A DNA stretch of 64,000 nt, taken from contig NZ_RBAK01000004.1 of the NCBI RefSeq assembly GCF_003626595.1, positions 248,001-312,000 on the forward strand, given 5' to 3'. A program made the translations under genes and the position numbers. The stretch is from Micromonospora endolithica. GTDB lineage: Bacteria > Actinomycetota > Actinomycetes > Mycobacteriales > Micromonosporaceae. The notes below the pieces were generated by a model, which was not told where the DNA came from, ran no database searches, and saw only the letters and a program-made list of their open reading frames with translations. Shown here in pieces: positions 32,484 to 43,376 of this stretch (position 1 is the stretch's first letter; each line of letters starts with the position of its first letter).

Positions 32484-33037
32484 ATGGCGATCGCTCCACC
32501 ACGCTGGGTTCGTACGCTCGCCCTGGACCACCAGGGGTGGCCGGGTCGGGCCGCCACGTCGTGGCTCTGCCGCCACGTGGCGGGCCGCCCCCACGTGCCG
32601 GTGGGCGACCTGTTCGACGTTCTGGTCCCCGCGACGTGCGGCGCGCCTGCCTCGCCACCCTGCGGGACATGGACCGCCCGGAGGACCGCGACGTGCTCTG
32701 CCGCCTGGCGATGGGGGGCGACAGGATCGCGCGGACGGTGACGGTCCAGACCGGTCACCTGCCGTCGCGGCGGGAGGACGTGGCACCGTTTCTGTTCCTG
32801 ACCGAACAGTGGGACCGCTACGACGACGCCGATCCCGACGGCCGACAACTGCGGAAGTACGCCGGGAAGCTGCACCGGTACGACGAGCTACGTGACCGAC
32901 TGTGCGCCGCGGCCGACAACGGCGGGCGCGACCGGCCGTGCACGGAGACCGACCGGAGCTTCCTGCGTCGGTCGGGTGCGACCGCTCACGGCGTGTCCGG
33001 CAGCGGCGGTTTCGGCCACGGCGTCAGCGTGCACTGA
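32484..33037 (+). pseudogene. Frameshifted gene of an actinobacterial HEAT-like repeat family
   Basis: The first part reads in one frame (MAIAPPRWVRTLALDHQGWPGR, then ATSWLCRHVAG, 32484 to about 32630). The continuation reads in another frame (DVRRACLATLRDMDRPEDRD, then APFLFLTEQWDRYDDADPDG and LHRYDELRDRLCAAA, from about 32635 to 33037). The FLTEQWDRYDALD-type motif recurs in HEAT/WD-associated hypothetical proteins of actinomycetes. One base lost or gained near 32630 would join them. A sequencing error is the other explanation. Confidence 0.5.
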
Positions 33038-33056
33038 CAGGTCGTCCCCGGACGGG

Positions 33057-34178
33057 TCACGAGCGGCCCGGGCCGTTGTCGCCGTCGAGGCGCCGTCGCT
33101 CGGCATCGCGAAGCTCACGGTAGTGCTGTGCCCGCGTCCGGAGACCGACCGCGTCGGCCGCCTCGGCGGCTGCCCGGAACACCACCAGGGGCAGGCGGGG
33201 AACCTCGCGCGCCCGCCGGTCCGCCTCGGCGAACACCACGTCGGCCAACTCGCCGCCGGCGCACCGGGCCAGGAGAAAAAGCTCCATCACGTACGACCGA
33301 CCCAGGCCCACCTCCCGCCAGCCGGACACGTCGTCCAGGGCCCGGCCACACTCGCGCAGCGCGTCCCAGGCGGCGTGCTGGTTGCCGGCCTGGCGTTCCA
33401 GCCCGGCCAGGGACTGCCAGGCCGACGCCAAGTCCCAGGCGTCACCGGCGAACACCAGGCTCTCCCGCTGCGCCGCAGCCGCCTCGGCGAACGCACCCAG
33501 GTCGGTGAGCTGGTAGCGAAGCTGGCTCAGGGTGGCCGCGTCCCGCGGGCGACCCACGGTCCACCGGTCCAGCCAGTGGCGGGCCAGTACGGCGTCACCG
33601 ACCCGCTTGGCGCGCTCGATCCAGGTGAGCGGGTCCTCGGCGTCCGGATCGGCCGGGAAGTACGACAGTCGCCCCTGCCACCACTGCGCCAGGTCCTCCT
33701 CGGACACGCACGGCTCGCCGTCCTGATCCGTCAGTCGCTCCAGCACGTCGTCCCGATCGGCGTGGCCGCTGTCCCGGACGAAGGCGATGGTGGTCCGGAC
33801 ACCGGCGGCGAACAGGTGCTCTATGTCGTAGCCGCACCAGGTGTCGAAGTTGGCCCCCTTGATCTCCCAGTGCAGCCAGACGTCCTGCACCCGGCGGTAC
33901 CCGGCGAGGAGGAAGCCGGCCAGTTCGGTCTCCTCACCCAGCCCCTGGGACGGGGCCTCCCGCCGGCACCGCGCCTCCTGCCCGGCCAACCAGCGCACCA
34001 GCGCAAGGTCCTCGGCGCGGTGGTCGTACTGCAGCGCCCACAACACCCTCGCCCGCCGCACCGCGTTTCCGTCGCAGGCATGGCCGTCGGCGTCCGTGGC
34101 GTGCTGGTAGCGCAGCTCCGGCCACCCGGCAGACGACCTCCGTGCCCGTGCCAGCTCACGCCGCGCTGACTCCATCAT
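33057..34178 (-). CDS. Hypothetical helical-repeat (TPR-like) protein
   Basis: A 373-residue cytoplasmic protein without signal or membrane helix. The N-terminal half is unassigned, with a Trp/His-rich centre (DVWLHWEIKGANFDTWCGYD). The C-terminal part is helix pairs of TPR type (AEAAAAQRESLVFAGDAWDLA, WQSLAGLERQAGNQHAAWDAL in outline). A basic, Asp-rich tail follows. The start is one of two adjacent ATGs (34178/34175). No partner gene is next to it; I cannot give a function. Confidence 0.6.
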   Translation of the reverse strand: MMESARRELARARRSSAGWPELRYQHATDADGHACDGNAVRRARVLWALQYDHRAEDLALVRWLAGQEARCRREAPSQGLGEETELAGFLLAGYRRVQDVWLHWEIKGANFDTWCGYDIEHLFAAGVRTTIAFVRDSGHADRDDVLERLTDQDGEPCVSEEDLAQWWQGRLSYFPADPDAEDPLTWIERAKRVGDAVLARHWLDRWTVGRPRDAATLSQLRYQLTDLGAFAEAAAAQRESLVFAGDAWDLASAWQSLAGLERQAGNQHAAWDALRECGRALDDVSGWREVGLGRSYVMELFLLARCAGGELADVVFAEADRRAREVPRLPLVVFRAAAEAADAVGLRTRAQHYRELRDAERRRLDGDNGPGRS

Positions 34179-34447
34179 CCTGCTCGGCCGCTCTCTCCGT
34201 CGGTGGCGATGTCGCCCCGCGTCGGCAAGCCCTGACGTGCCATCGCCAGCACCTCCGACGACGAAGGCCGCGCCGGAAGCGGGCCGCCTCGATCATTCCA
34301 CTCCACACCCGGAGTTCCGCATCCCGGTCCACCTCAACCCGGGTGCCAAAAAAGGTTCGGCCATGTTGTCGAGAATCCGGGGCCGGCTCCGTCCCCGGGG
34401 TGAACGCGACCAGAATGGGGGTCGCACCGGCACGGAGGAGAAACACG

Positions 34448-34855
34448 ATGGCCAAGTACCTGCTGCTCAAGCACTACCGGGGTGGCCCGACCCCGATCAA
34501 CGACGTGCCCATGGACCAGTGGACGCCGGAGGAGATCTCGGCGCACATTCAGTACATGAACGACTTCGCGGCCCGGCTCGAGGGGACCGGCGAGTTCGTC
34601 GACGGCCAGGCGCTCGCCCCCGAGGGGACGTTCGTCCGGTACGACGGGGAGGGCCGCCCGCCGGTCACCGACGGTCCGTTCGCCGAGACCAAGGACCTCA
34701 TCGCCGGCTGGATGGTGATCGACGTCGACAGCTGGGAGCGGGCCGTCGAACTGGCCGGGGAGCTGTCGGCCGCCCCCGGGGTGGGCGGCAAGCCGCTGCA
34801 CGAGTGGCTCGAGGTGCGTCCGTTCCTGACCGCCCCGCCGACCATCACGGAGTGA
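34448..34855 (+). CDS. YCII/DGPF-domain protein partnered with ECF sigma factor
   Basis: A 135-residue protein: MAKYLLLKHYRGG, VDGQALAPEGTFVRYDGEG and the signature PPVTDGPFAETKDLIAGW (about 75-92), in full DGPF form. The ATG has GGAGGAGAAACACG ahead. The sigma gene begins four bases after its stop. In ECF42 loci DGPF-protein genes are the conserved neighbours and are thought to be co-expressed with or targets of the sigma factor. A small-molecule enzyme or ligand-binding role is suspected for the family, not shown. Confidence 0.87.
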   Translation: MAKYLLLKHYRGGPTPINDVPMDQWTPEEISAHIQYMNDFAARLEGTGEFVDGQALAPEGTFVRYDGEGRPPVTDGPFAETKDLIAGWMVIDVDSWERAVELAGELSAAPGVGGKPLHEWLEVRPFLTAPPTITE

Positions 34856-34859
34856 CCTG

Positions 34860-36005
34860 ATGGACGAGGTTCTGCTCCGGAGCCTCACGCCGGGTGTGCT
34901 CGGTATCCTCGTCCGCCGCGGAGCCGACTTCGCGGCGGCCGAGGACGCCGTGCAGGACGCGCTGCTCGAGGCGGTCCGCGTCTGGCCGGCCGACCCGCCA
35001 CGGGACCCGAAGGGCTGGCTGGTCACCGTGGCGTGGCGCCGGTTCCTCGACGCGACCCGGTCGGACGCCGCCCGCCGCCGGCGTGAGGACCTCCTCGACG
35101 AGGAGCCGGCGGCGGGGCCGGTGCCCGCGGTGGACGACACGCTCCAGCTCTATTTCCTCTGCGCCCACCCGTCGCTGACGCCGTCCTCCGCGGTCGCGCT
35201 GACGCTGCGCGCGGTCGGCGGGCTGACCACCCGGCAGATCGCCGCGGCCTACCTGGTGCCGGAGGCCACCATGGCGCAGCGCATCAGTCGGGCCAAACGC
35301 ACCGTGTCCGGCGTGCGGTTCCACCAACCCGGCGACGTCGCCACCGTGCTGCGCGTCCTCTACCTGGTCTTCAACGAGGGCTACTCCGGCGACGTCGACC
35401 TCGCCGCCGAGGCCATCCGGCTCACCCGGCAACTCGCGGCCGCGATCGACCACCCCGAGGTGGCCGGGCTGCTCGCCCTCATGCTGCTGCACCACGCCCG
35501 GCGCGACGCCCGGACCGCACCGGACGGCAGCCTGGTGCCGCTGGCCGAGCAGGACCGCGGCCGGTGGGACACCCGGTCGATCGCCGAGGGCGTGTGGATC
35601 CTGCAGAAGGCGCTGGCCCGCGACCGGCTGGGCGAGTTCCAGGCCCAGGCCGCCATCGCGGCCCTGCACGCCGACGCGCGCACCGCCGAGGAGACCGACT
35701 GGGTGCAGATCGTCGAGTGGTACGACGAACTCGCGCGCCTGACCGACAGCCCGGTGGTGCGGCTGAACCGGGCGGTGGCCGTCGGTGCGGCCGACGGACC
35801 GCGCGCCGGCCTGGCGGCGCTGGTGGGGCTGGACGCCTCGCTGCCCCGCCGGGCCGCCGTGGCGGCGTACCTGCACGAGCGCGACGGAGACCTGGCGACG
35901 GCGGCCCGGCTGTACGCCGAGGCGGCCCGGAAGGCCCCCAACCTGGCCGAGCGCGACCACCTGACCCGTCAGGCCGCCCGGCTCCACGCGCGCCGCGGGC
36001 GCTGA
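34860..36005 (+). CDS. ECF42-type RNA polymerase sigma factor with C-terminal TPR-like extension
   Basis: A 381-residue sigma factor. Region 2 is LVRRGADFAAAEDAVQDALLEAV in outline and DPKGWLVTVAWRRFLD. Region 4 is ALTLRAVGGLTTRQIAAAYLV and EATMAQRISRAKRTV. Then a 200-residue helical extension (DUF6596 type: VLRVLYLVFNEGYSG, ALMLLHHARRDAR, RLNRAVAVGAADG, EAARKAPNLAERDHL). ECF42 members lack an anti-sigma partner; the extension is thought to regulate activity. Coupled to the DGPF gene four bases upstream. Confidence 0.88.
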   Translation: MDEVLLRSLTPGVLGILVRRGADFAAAEDAVQDALLEAVRVWPADPPRDPKGWLVTVAWRRFLDATRSDAARRRREDLLDEEPAAGPVPAVDDTLQLYFLCAHPSLTPSSAVALTLRAVGGLTTRQIAAAYLVPEATMAQRISRAKRTVSGVRFHQPGDVATVLRVLYLVFNEGYSGDVDLAAEAIRLTRQLAAAIDHPEVAGLLALMLLHHARRDARTAPDGSLVPLAEQDRGRWDTRSIAEGVWILQKALARDRLGEFQAQAAIAALHADARTAEETDWVQIVEWYDELARLTDSPVVRLNRAVAVGAADGPRAGLAALVGLDASLPRRAAVAAYLHERDGDLATAARLYAEAARKAPNLAERDHLTRQAARLHARRGR

Positions 36006-36093
36006 GATTACGGGTCGGAGGGCGACAGCGGGGCGACTCGGGACGATATCGGGCGGCAGCCCGCGCGAGCCCGGATCACGATCATGGCAGAAC

Positions 36094-36123
36094 TTGATTG
36101 ATTCCAGAAAACTGGGATATGTT
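36094..36123 (+). promoter_or_regulatory. furA promoter: TTGATT - 18 - TATGTT
   Basis: -35 TTGATT (36094-36099) and -10 TATGTT (36118-36123) with an 18-base spacer; the -10 ends six bases before the GTG of furA. The spacer holds CCAGAAAACTGG, a short inverted repeat suited to FurA autoregulation. Confidence 0.65.
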
Positions 36124-36129
36124 CGTCCG

Positions 36130-38857
<2,728 letters not shown>

Positions 38858-38873
38858 CAGCTTCCACCGACGG

Positions 38874-38905
38874 GCCCCGGCCGATCCTCAGGGATCGACC
38901 GGGGC
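38874..38905 (+). terminator. Hairpin terminator after katG
   Basis: GCCCCGGCCGATCC (38874-38887) pairs with GGATCGACCGGGGC (38892-38905) with one mismatch and loop TCAG. No U-run follows, as usual in high-GC actinomycetes. Confidence 0.65.
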
Positions 38906-38977
38906 TCGTCCCGTTCCTGCTCCCGCTCGTCGCCGGATACCGGGCCGGCCGAACCGCGGCGTCCGGACACGTGGTGG

Positions 38978-40165
38978 TCAGTGGCTGCCCGGGCCGCGGG
39001 CCGGCAGCCGACGGCCGATCGTCGCCCGGTGCACGGGTAGCGCGACGGACGCCAGGTCACGGACGATGCTGTCCAACAGGTGCATCACGCGCGGCTGATC
39101 ACCGGCGACGAGCCGGATGTCGTCGATGACCATGGCCAGGATGGTGTCGTAGCTGATGCCGGTGAACCGGGCGCGGACGGTGCCGTCGTCGTCGCGGACG
39201 ACGTGGACCGGGTCGGGTCGGGCCGCGAGCCGGCGGAGCAGGTCGTGCGCCTCCTGGATGGCGCGTACGGCGGTGGTGACGTCGTTGACCGCGGGGGAGA
39301 GCGCGCGTTCGCTGATGTCGGCGAGTTGCCGGAAGCCGAAGCCGAGGTCCTGGCCCGGGGTGCGTTCCACGCCGATGGTCACGCCCTGTTCGGCCCGGTC
39401 GGCCGGCACCGGACGGCCCGTCCCGCCGGCGGTGCGGTGTACGCGCAGCAGGGGTGCTCCGGTCACCACGAAGTCACCCGGTATGGGCACGACGGTGATG
39501 GCGCAGTCGTGTTCGCGGGCCAGCCGCGCGAGCAGGGCCAGGTCGATGTTGCTGACCATGCCGGGTGCGGTGGCCGGCACGGTCTGGATCACCTCGCCGA
39601 GCACCGTCGCCGACGGCTGGTCGGGTGGGGGGAGCTGGGCGATGGACCGCCGCGTCTGCGCGCCGATGGAGCCGATGATGTGCGAGACCCGCATCACGGT
39701 GGTGATGTGGTGCAGGTAGTAGATGAAGGTGCCGCTGCTGGCCAGCACGAGCGCGATCGACACCGCGAGGGACAGCTCCGGCAGTCCCTCGTCCCGCTGG
39801 GCCGGCAGCGCGGCCAGCACCACCATCGCGAACAGGAAGGTGGCGACGAACGTGCCGAGTGTCGCCTGGATGGTCCGGTCCTGAAGGAAGGTCCGCAGCA
39901 CCCGGGGGGAGTACTGGCTGCTGGCCAGTTGCAGGGCCACGACCGTGATGGAGAAGACCAGCGCGGTGAAGGAGATCATCGCGGTGATGATCGAGGACAG
40001 CAGCGACCGGGCGCCGGCGGGACCGCTGGGCACCACCCCGCCGAAGGGCAGGTCGAACTGCAACTCCAGTGCCGACAGTCCGATCGCCGACGTCACCGCA
40101 CCCACCGCGAAGACCGCCGGAACCAGCCAGAAGCTCTCCCGTATGTCGGACAGCCGCTTGGACAT
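38978..40165 (-). CDS. DUF2254 membrane protein
   Basis: A 395-residue protein with four N-terminal membrane helices (FWLVPAVFAVGAVTSAIGLSAL in outline; SLLSSIITAMISFTALVFSIT; then TLGTFVATFLFAMVVLAALP). The family-specific segment QLASSQYSPRVLRTFLQDRT and the cytoplasmic/periplasmic domain from about residue 190 follow (ERTPGQDLGFGFRQLADISER in outline, LSPAVNDVTTAV, RFTGISYDTIL). Function unknown. It is encoded 14 bases downstream of an MscS channel on the same strand, which suggests a shared role in envelope stress or osmotic response. Confidence 0.84.
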   Translation of the reverse strand: MSKRLSDIRESFWLVPAVFAVGAVTSAIGLSALELQFDLPFGGVVPSGPAGARSLLSSIITAMISFTALVFSITVVALQLASSQYSPRVLRTFLQDRTIQATLGTFVATFLFAMVVLAALPAQRDEGLPELSLAVSIALVLASSGTFIYYLHHITTVMRVSHIIGSIGAQTRRSIAQLPPPDQPSATVLGEVIQTVPATAPGMVSNIDLALLARLAREHDCAITVVPIPGDFVVTGAPLLRVHRTAGGTGRPVPADRAEQGVTIGVERTPGQDLGFGFRQLADISERALSPAVNDVTTAVRAIQEAHDLLRRLAARPDPVHVVRDDDGTVRARFTGISYDTILAMVIDDIRLVAGDQPRVMHLLDSIVRDLASVALPVHRATIGRRLPARGPGSH

Positions 40166-40179
40166 GGTGCGCGGCCGGC

Positions 40180-41124
40180 TCACGACGCGGGACCCGTCAT
40201 CGGCGGTCGACCGGGGCCGGCGACCGCGCCGGGTGGCTTGGGTGAGTAGACGGTGATGTCCTGGGTCTCCGAGGCCACCCGGATGCCGCTCTCGGCGAAG
40301 CGGTCCAGCACCCGCCGGGTGACCTGGTCCTTGACCTGTCGGGCGGCGCGCACCGGCACCACGAACCGGGCCGACAGCTCGACCCAGTTGGGGGTGGCGC
40401 GGACGAACACCCGGGGATCGACCTCCGCGTCGGCGACCGGGTAGCGGTGGCGCATCTGCTCGATGGCGCGCCGCGCCTCGGCCGTCGAGGAGATGTTCTC
40501 CGCCTCCTCGCACAGGATCCGCTCGGCCAGGTGCCAGTCCGCCTCGTAGGGTACCGGCAGGATCAACTCCTCCCACAGGTGGTCCAGCACCGTGCTGCTG
40601 TTGTAGACCGGCGTGCAGAACACGAAGCGGTTCGACAGCGACACCACCCGTCCGGTGTACTGGCGACCGCGGACCCAGGACTCCGGGTCGGTGGAGGACC
40701 CGCTCTCCAGAATGCGGGTGCGCAGCGGAGTGATGTCCAGGACGTCACCGCGCACATCGCACATCTGGATCCGGTCGCCGACCCGGAACTGCCGGCCGGT
40801 GAGGATCGAAATCCACCCGGCGAAGGCGCCGATGACCTCCTGAAGGGCCAGCGCGAGACCGACGCCGATCAGTCCGACGACCAGGCCGATCCGGCCGGCG
40901 AACGGCCGCCACAGCAGCGCCAGCGCGAACAGCAACACCACCACCGTCAGGTAGTGCGCCGCCTTGCGCAGGTAGTAGCGGTTGGTGGTGTCCTTCACCC
41001 GGAGGGTGGACAGGCGACCGGCCAGGGCGGCGAGCACGACGGCCAGCACGATCAGGACGATGCTGGTCACCAGGCGACCGCTCACGCTGCTCGTGTCCCA
41101 GAGTGCCTCCAGGAACCGCTCCAT
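40180..41124 (-). CDS. Mechanosensitive ion channel, MscS family
   Basis: A 314-residue channel. Membrane helices at about 18-38, 58-78 and the pore-lining helix around 80-110 (GLVVGLIGVGLALALQEVIGAFAGWISI in outline, Ala/Gly-rich). The beta domain begins at GRQFRVGDRIQMCDVRGDVLDITPLRTRI in outline. The C-terminal alpha-beta domain ends with VYSPKPPG. In place of the usual N-x-x-G-x-V, the beta domain has DVRGDVLDI. Opens on membrane tension to release solutes. First gene of the pair with DUF2254. Confidence 0.88.
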   Translation of the reverse strand: MERFLEALWDTSSVSGRLVTSIVLIVLAVVLAALAGRLSTLRVKDTTNRYYLRKAAHYLTVVVLLFALALLWRPFAGRIGLVVGLIGVGLALALQEVIGAFAGWISILTGRQFRVGDRIQMCDVRGDVLDITPLRTRILESGSSTDPESWVRGRQYTGRVVSLSNRFVFCTPVYNSSTVLDHLWEELILPVPYEADWHLAERILCEEAENISSTAEARRAIEQMRHRYPVADAEVDPRVFVRATPNWVELSARFVVPVRAARQVKDQVTRRVLDRFAESGIRVASETQDITVYSPKPPGAVAGPGRPPMTGPAS

Positions 41125-41273
41125 GCTGCTTGCCCATCATCCTCGGCGGCGACCGGCCGATGGGGGTCCGTCGCATCGGTTCCACCATAGGCAGCCGCCG
41201 GGGTTGAATCTCGCCAAACGCCGACAGGGGCGGCCCGTGGCACCGGGTACCAGCCGGGCGTGCGCCCACGCCT

Positions 41274-41299
41274 CCCGCTGAGTAGGGATACTCAGCGGG
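41274..41299. promoter_or_regulatory. Perfect palindrome upstream of the ligase operon
   Basis: CCCGCTGAGTA (41274-41284), GGGA, TACTCAGCGGG (41289-41299). 11-bp perfect arms, 45 bases before the first start codon of the four-gene operon. Operator, or less likely the 5' end of a leader hairpin. Confidence 0.65.
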
Positions 41300-41343
41300 G
41301 CACCGTCCGCCGGCTCAGGCGCACCCGGTCCGGCGTGGACAGG

Positions 41344-42933
41344 ATGGCTGTCATGGCTGAGCTGCCGCACCGACACACCGTTCTGCGTACCGTCGACTCG
41401 CCGTTGCCGGCGCTGGCCGCGCGCGGCCGGCACGCCGCGCTGGCGGCTCTGGGCCGCGTGGTCGCCGCGCTGGCCCGGATCATCGGCCGGCATCCGGCCG
41501 GGTGGCGCTGGCTGGCCCGGCGCCACCACCCGGTGCTGGAGCGGCTGGCCGCCGCGAACGCGCGCGCGATCTGCGTCCGGGCCGCCCGGCGGGTACCCGC
41601 CTACCGGGCGTTCCTCCGCGCCCACCCCGCCGGTGCCCGTCGCGCGCTGGCGGACTTCCCGGAGACCGACAAGCGCGGGTACGTGGTGGCCCACGATTCC
41701 GCCGCGCGCTGCTGGCAGGGGCGGCTGCCCACCCGCGGGGTGGTGGTCGACGAGTCGGCCGGTTCGTCCGGGCGGCCGTTCAACTGGCCGCGTTCCGACC
41801 GTGAGCTGCGCGCGGTGCACCGGGACATCGTCGGCTACACCGGCCTGGTCTTCCCGATGCGCCGGCCGTTCGTCATCAACGCGTACTCGATGGGGGCCTG
41901 GGCGACCGGGACGACGACCGGCGCGGCGATGGCCCGGATCGCGGTGGTGAAGAACACCGGCCCGGACCTCGGCAAGATCGTCGACACGCTCCGGGAGTTC
42001 GGTCCCGACTTCGACTACCTGGTGACCGCCTATCCGCCGTTTCTCAAGCACCTGCGGGACCGGCTCGACGCCGAGGACTTCCCCTGGTCGCGGTACCGCG
42101 TCTTCGCCAGCTGCGGCGGCGAGGGGATGACCGAGGCGCTGCGCGACTACCTGGAACAGCGGTTCGCGCTGGTGCGCTCGGCGTACGGGGCCTCGGACCT
42201 GAGCATCGGCATCGGCGCGGAGACCCGGTTCACGGTGTGGCTGCGGCGGCGCCTGCAGACCGACCGGGAACTGCGGGCCGCCCTGCTCGGCGCCGACGAG
42301 CAACGGCTGCCGATGGTGTTCCAGTACAACCCGTTCGCCACCTACCTGGAGACCAACGAGCGGCGGGAACTGGTCTGCACGATCACCGACGGCGACGTGC
42401 TCCAGCCCCGGCTGCGCTACAACGTCGGCGACGAGGCGCTGCTCGTGCCGTACCGGCGGGTCGTCGAGCTGGCGTGCGCCGACCCGGTCCGCCGGGCCGA
42501 GTTGCGCACCGTGGCCTCGGTGGAGCGGATGACCCTGCCGGTGCTGCTGCTCTTCGGCCGGACCGACTCGACGGTCTCCTACCTCGGCGCGAACCTCTAC
42601 CCGCAGGACGTCGAGTACGGCCTCTACGACGGCAACCCGTACGCCGCCGAAATCGACCGCTTCTGCCTCGCGCTGGTCGAGGACACGGCGTTGGAGACGC
42701 GGCCGGTGATCCACCTCGAACTGCGTCGCCCGCTGGCCGCCGCACAGCGCGCGGCGCTCGCCGACGCGTGCCGCCGCGGGGTACGCCGGCACCTCACCTC
42801 GGTGTCGCGGGACTTCGCCCAGTCCCTGGTGGAGGACTCGTCCGCCGGCGACCTGCGGGTGGAGCTGCACGAGCCCGGTACCGGCCCGTTCGCCGGCCAG
42901 CAGAAGCTCAAGAACACCTACCTGGTGAGGTGA
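41344..42933 (+). CDS. Phenylacetate-CoA ligase / coenzyme F390 synthetase-like adenylating enzyme
   Basis: A 529-residue protein (526 from ATG 41353). Features of the AMP-ligase superfamily related to PaaK/F390 synthetase: FPETDKRGYVVAHD, then GVVVDESAGSSGRPFNWPRSD (the Ser/Thr/Gly-rich phosphate loop, T/S-S-G-S-S-G-x-P), RVFASCGGEGMTEALRDYLEQ, SAYGASDLSIGIG (adenine motif), PRLRYNVGDEALL (the conserved GD) and LFGRTDSTVSYLGANLYPQDVE. It should activate a carboxylate as AMP ester and pass it to CoA or another acceptor. Substrate unknown; it heads an operon with a GNAT and a nitroreductase-like protein. Confidence 0.8.
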   Translation: MAVMAELPHRHTVLRTVDSPLPALAARGRHAALAALGRVVAALARIIGRHPAGWRWLARRHHPVLERLAAANARAICVRAARRVPAYRAFLRAHPAGARRALADFPETDKRGYVVAHDSAARCWQGRLPTRGVVVDESAGSSGRPFNWPRSDRELRAVHRDIVGYTGLVFPMRRPFVINAYSMGAWATGTTTGAAMARIAVVKNTGPDLGKIVDTLREFGPDFDYLVTAYPPFLKHLRDRLDAEDFPWSRYRVFASCGGEGMTEALRDYLEQRFALVRSAYGASDLSIGIGAETRFTVWLRRRLQTDRELRAALLGADEQRLPMVFQYNPFATYLETNERRELVCTITDGDVLQPRLRYNVGDEALLVPYRRVVELACADPVRRAELRTVASVERMTLPVLLLFGRTDSTVSYLGANLYPQDVEYGLYDGNPYAAEIDRFCLALVEDTALETRPVIHLELRRPLAAAQRAALADACRRGVRRHLTSVSRDFAQSLVEDSSAGDLRVELHEPGTGPFAGQQKLKNTYLVR

Positions 42934-42935
42934 CC

Positions 42936-43376
42936 ATGCGAACCCGTGACTTCTCCCGCGCTCCCGCGCAGGCCCGGGCCGGTGCCATGTTCATCGGCGG
43001 GACCCGCTACGCGAACCCCCTGGTGCTGCTGCGGCTGGCCCCGGACTGGTTCCGGATGATCCGCGACCTGCGCCGGATGAAGGGCTACTGCTGGCACACG
43101 GTGTACTGGCAGTTCCCCCTGACGCTCGGCACGATCGCGTTCTTCACCGACCGGGACGCGATGCTGCGCTTCGCCCGGACCAGGCAGCACCGCCGGCTGA
43201 TGGTCTGGCTGACCGACGGCACCCGCAACGCGACCGCCGGCTTCATCCGGCTCTACAGCGCCTCGCCGGACGGATACTCCAACGGCGCGTGGCGGGCCGA
43301 GGGCCCGGAGATGGGGCACATCGAGACCTTCACCGCGCTGGGCACCGAGACGACCGGTCCGGCGGTCCGCCGGTGA
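42936..43376 (+). CDS. Small conserved protein of the ligase operon
   Basis: A 146-residue protein: MFIGGTRYANPLVLLRLAPDWFRMIRDLRRMKGYCWHTVYW (in outline), then TIAFFTDRDAMLRFARTRQHRRLMVWLTDGT in outline and GFIRLYSASPDGYSNGAW. The alternating strands with a helix of Arg/His resemble the ferredoxin-like antibiotic monooxygenase/DUF fold, but I do not recognise a named family. Starts two bases after the ligase stop; its own stop overlaps the next start (GTGA). Probably an accessory enzyme or binding protein. Confidence 0.72.
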   Translation: MRTRDFSRAPAQARAGAMFIGGTRYANPLVLLRLAPDWFRMIRDLRRMKGYCWHTVYWQFPLTLGTIAFFTDRDAMLRFARTRQHRRLMVWLTDGTRNATAGFIRLYSASPDGYSNGAWRAEGPEMGHIETFTALGTETTGPAVRR

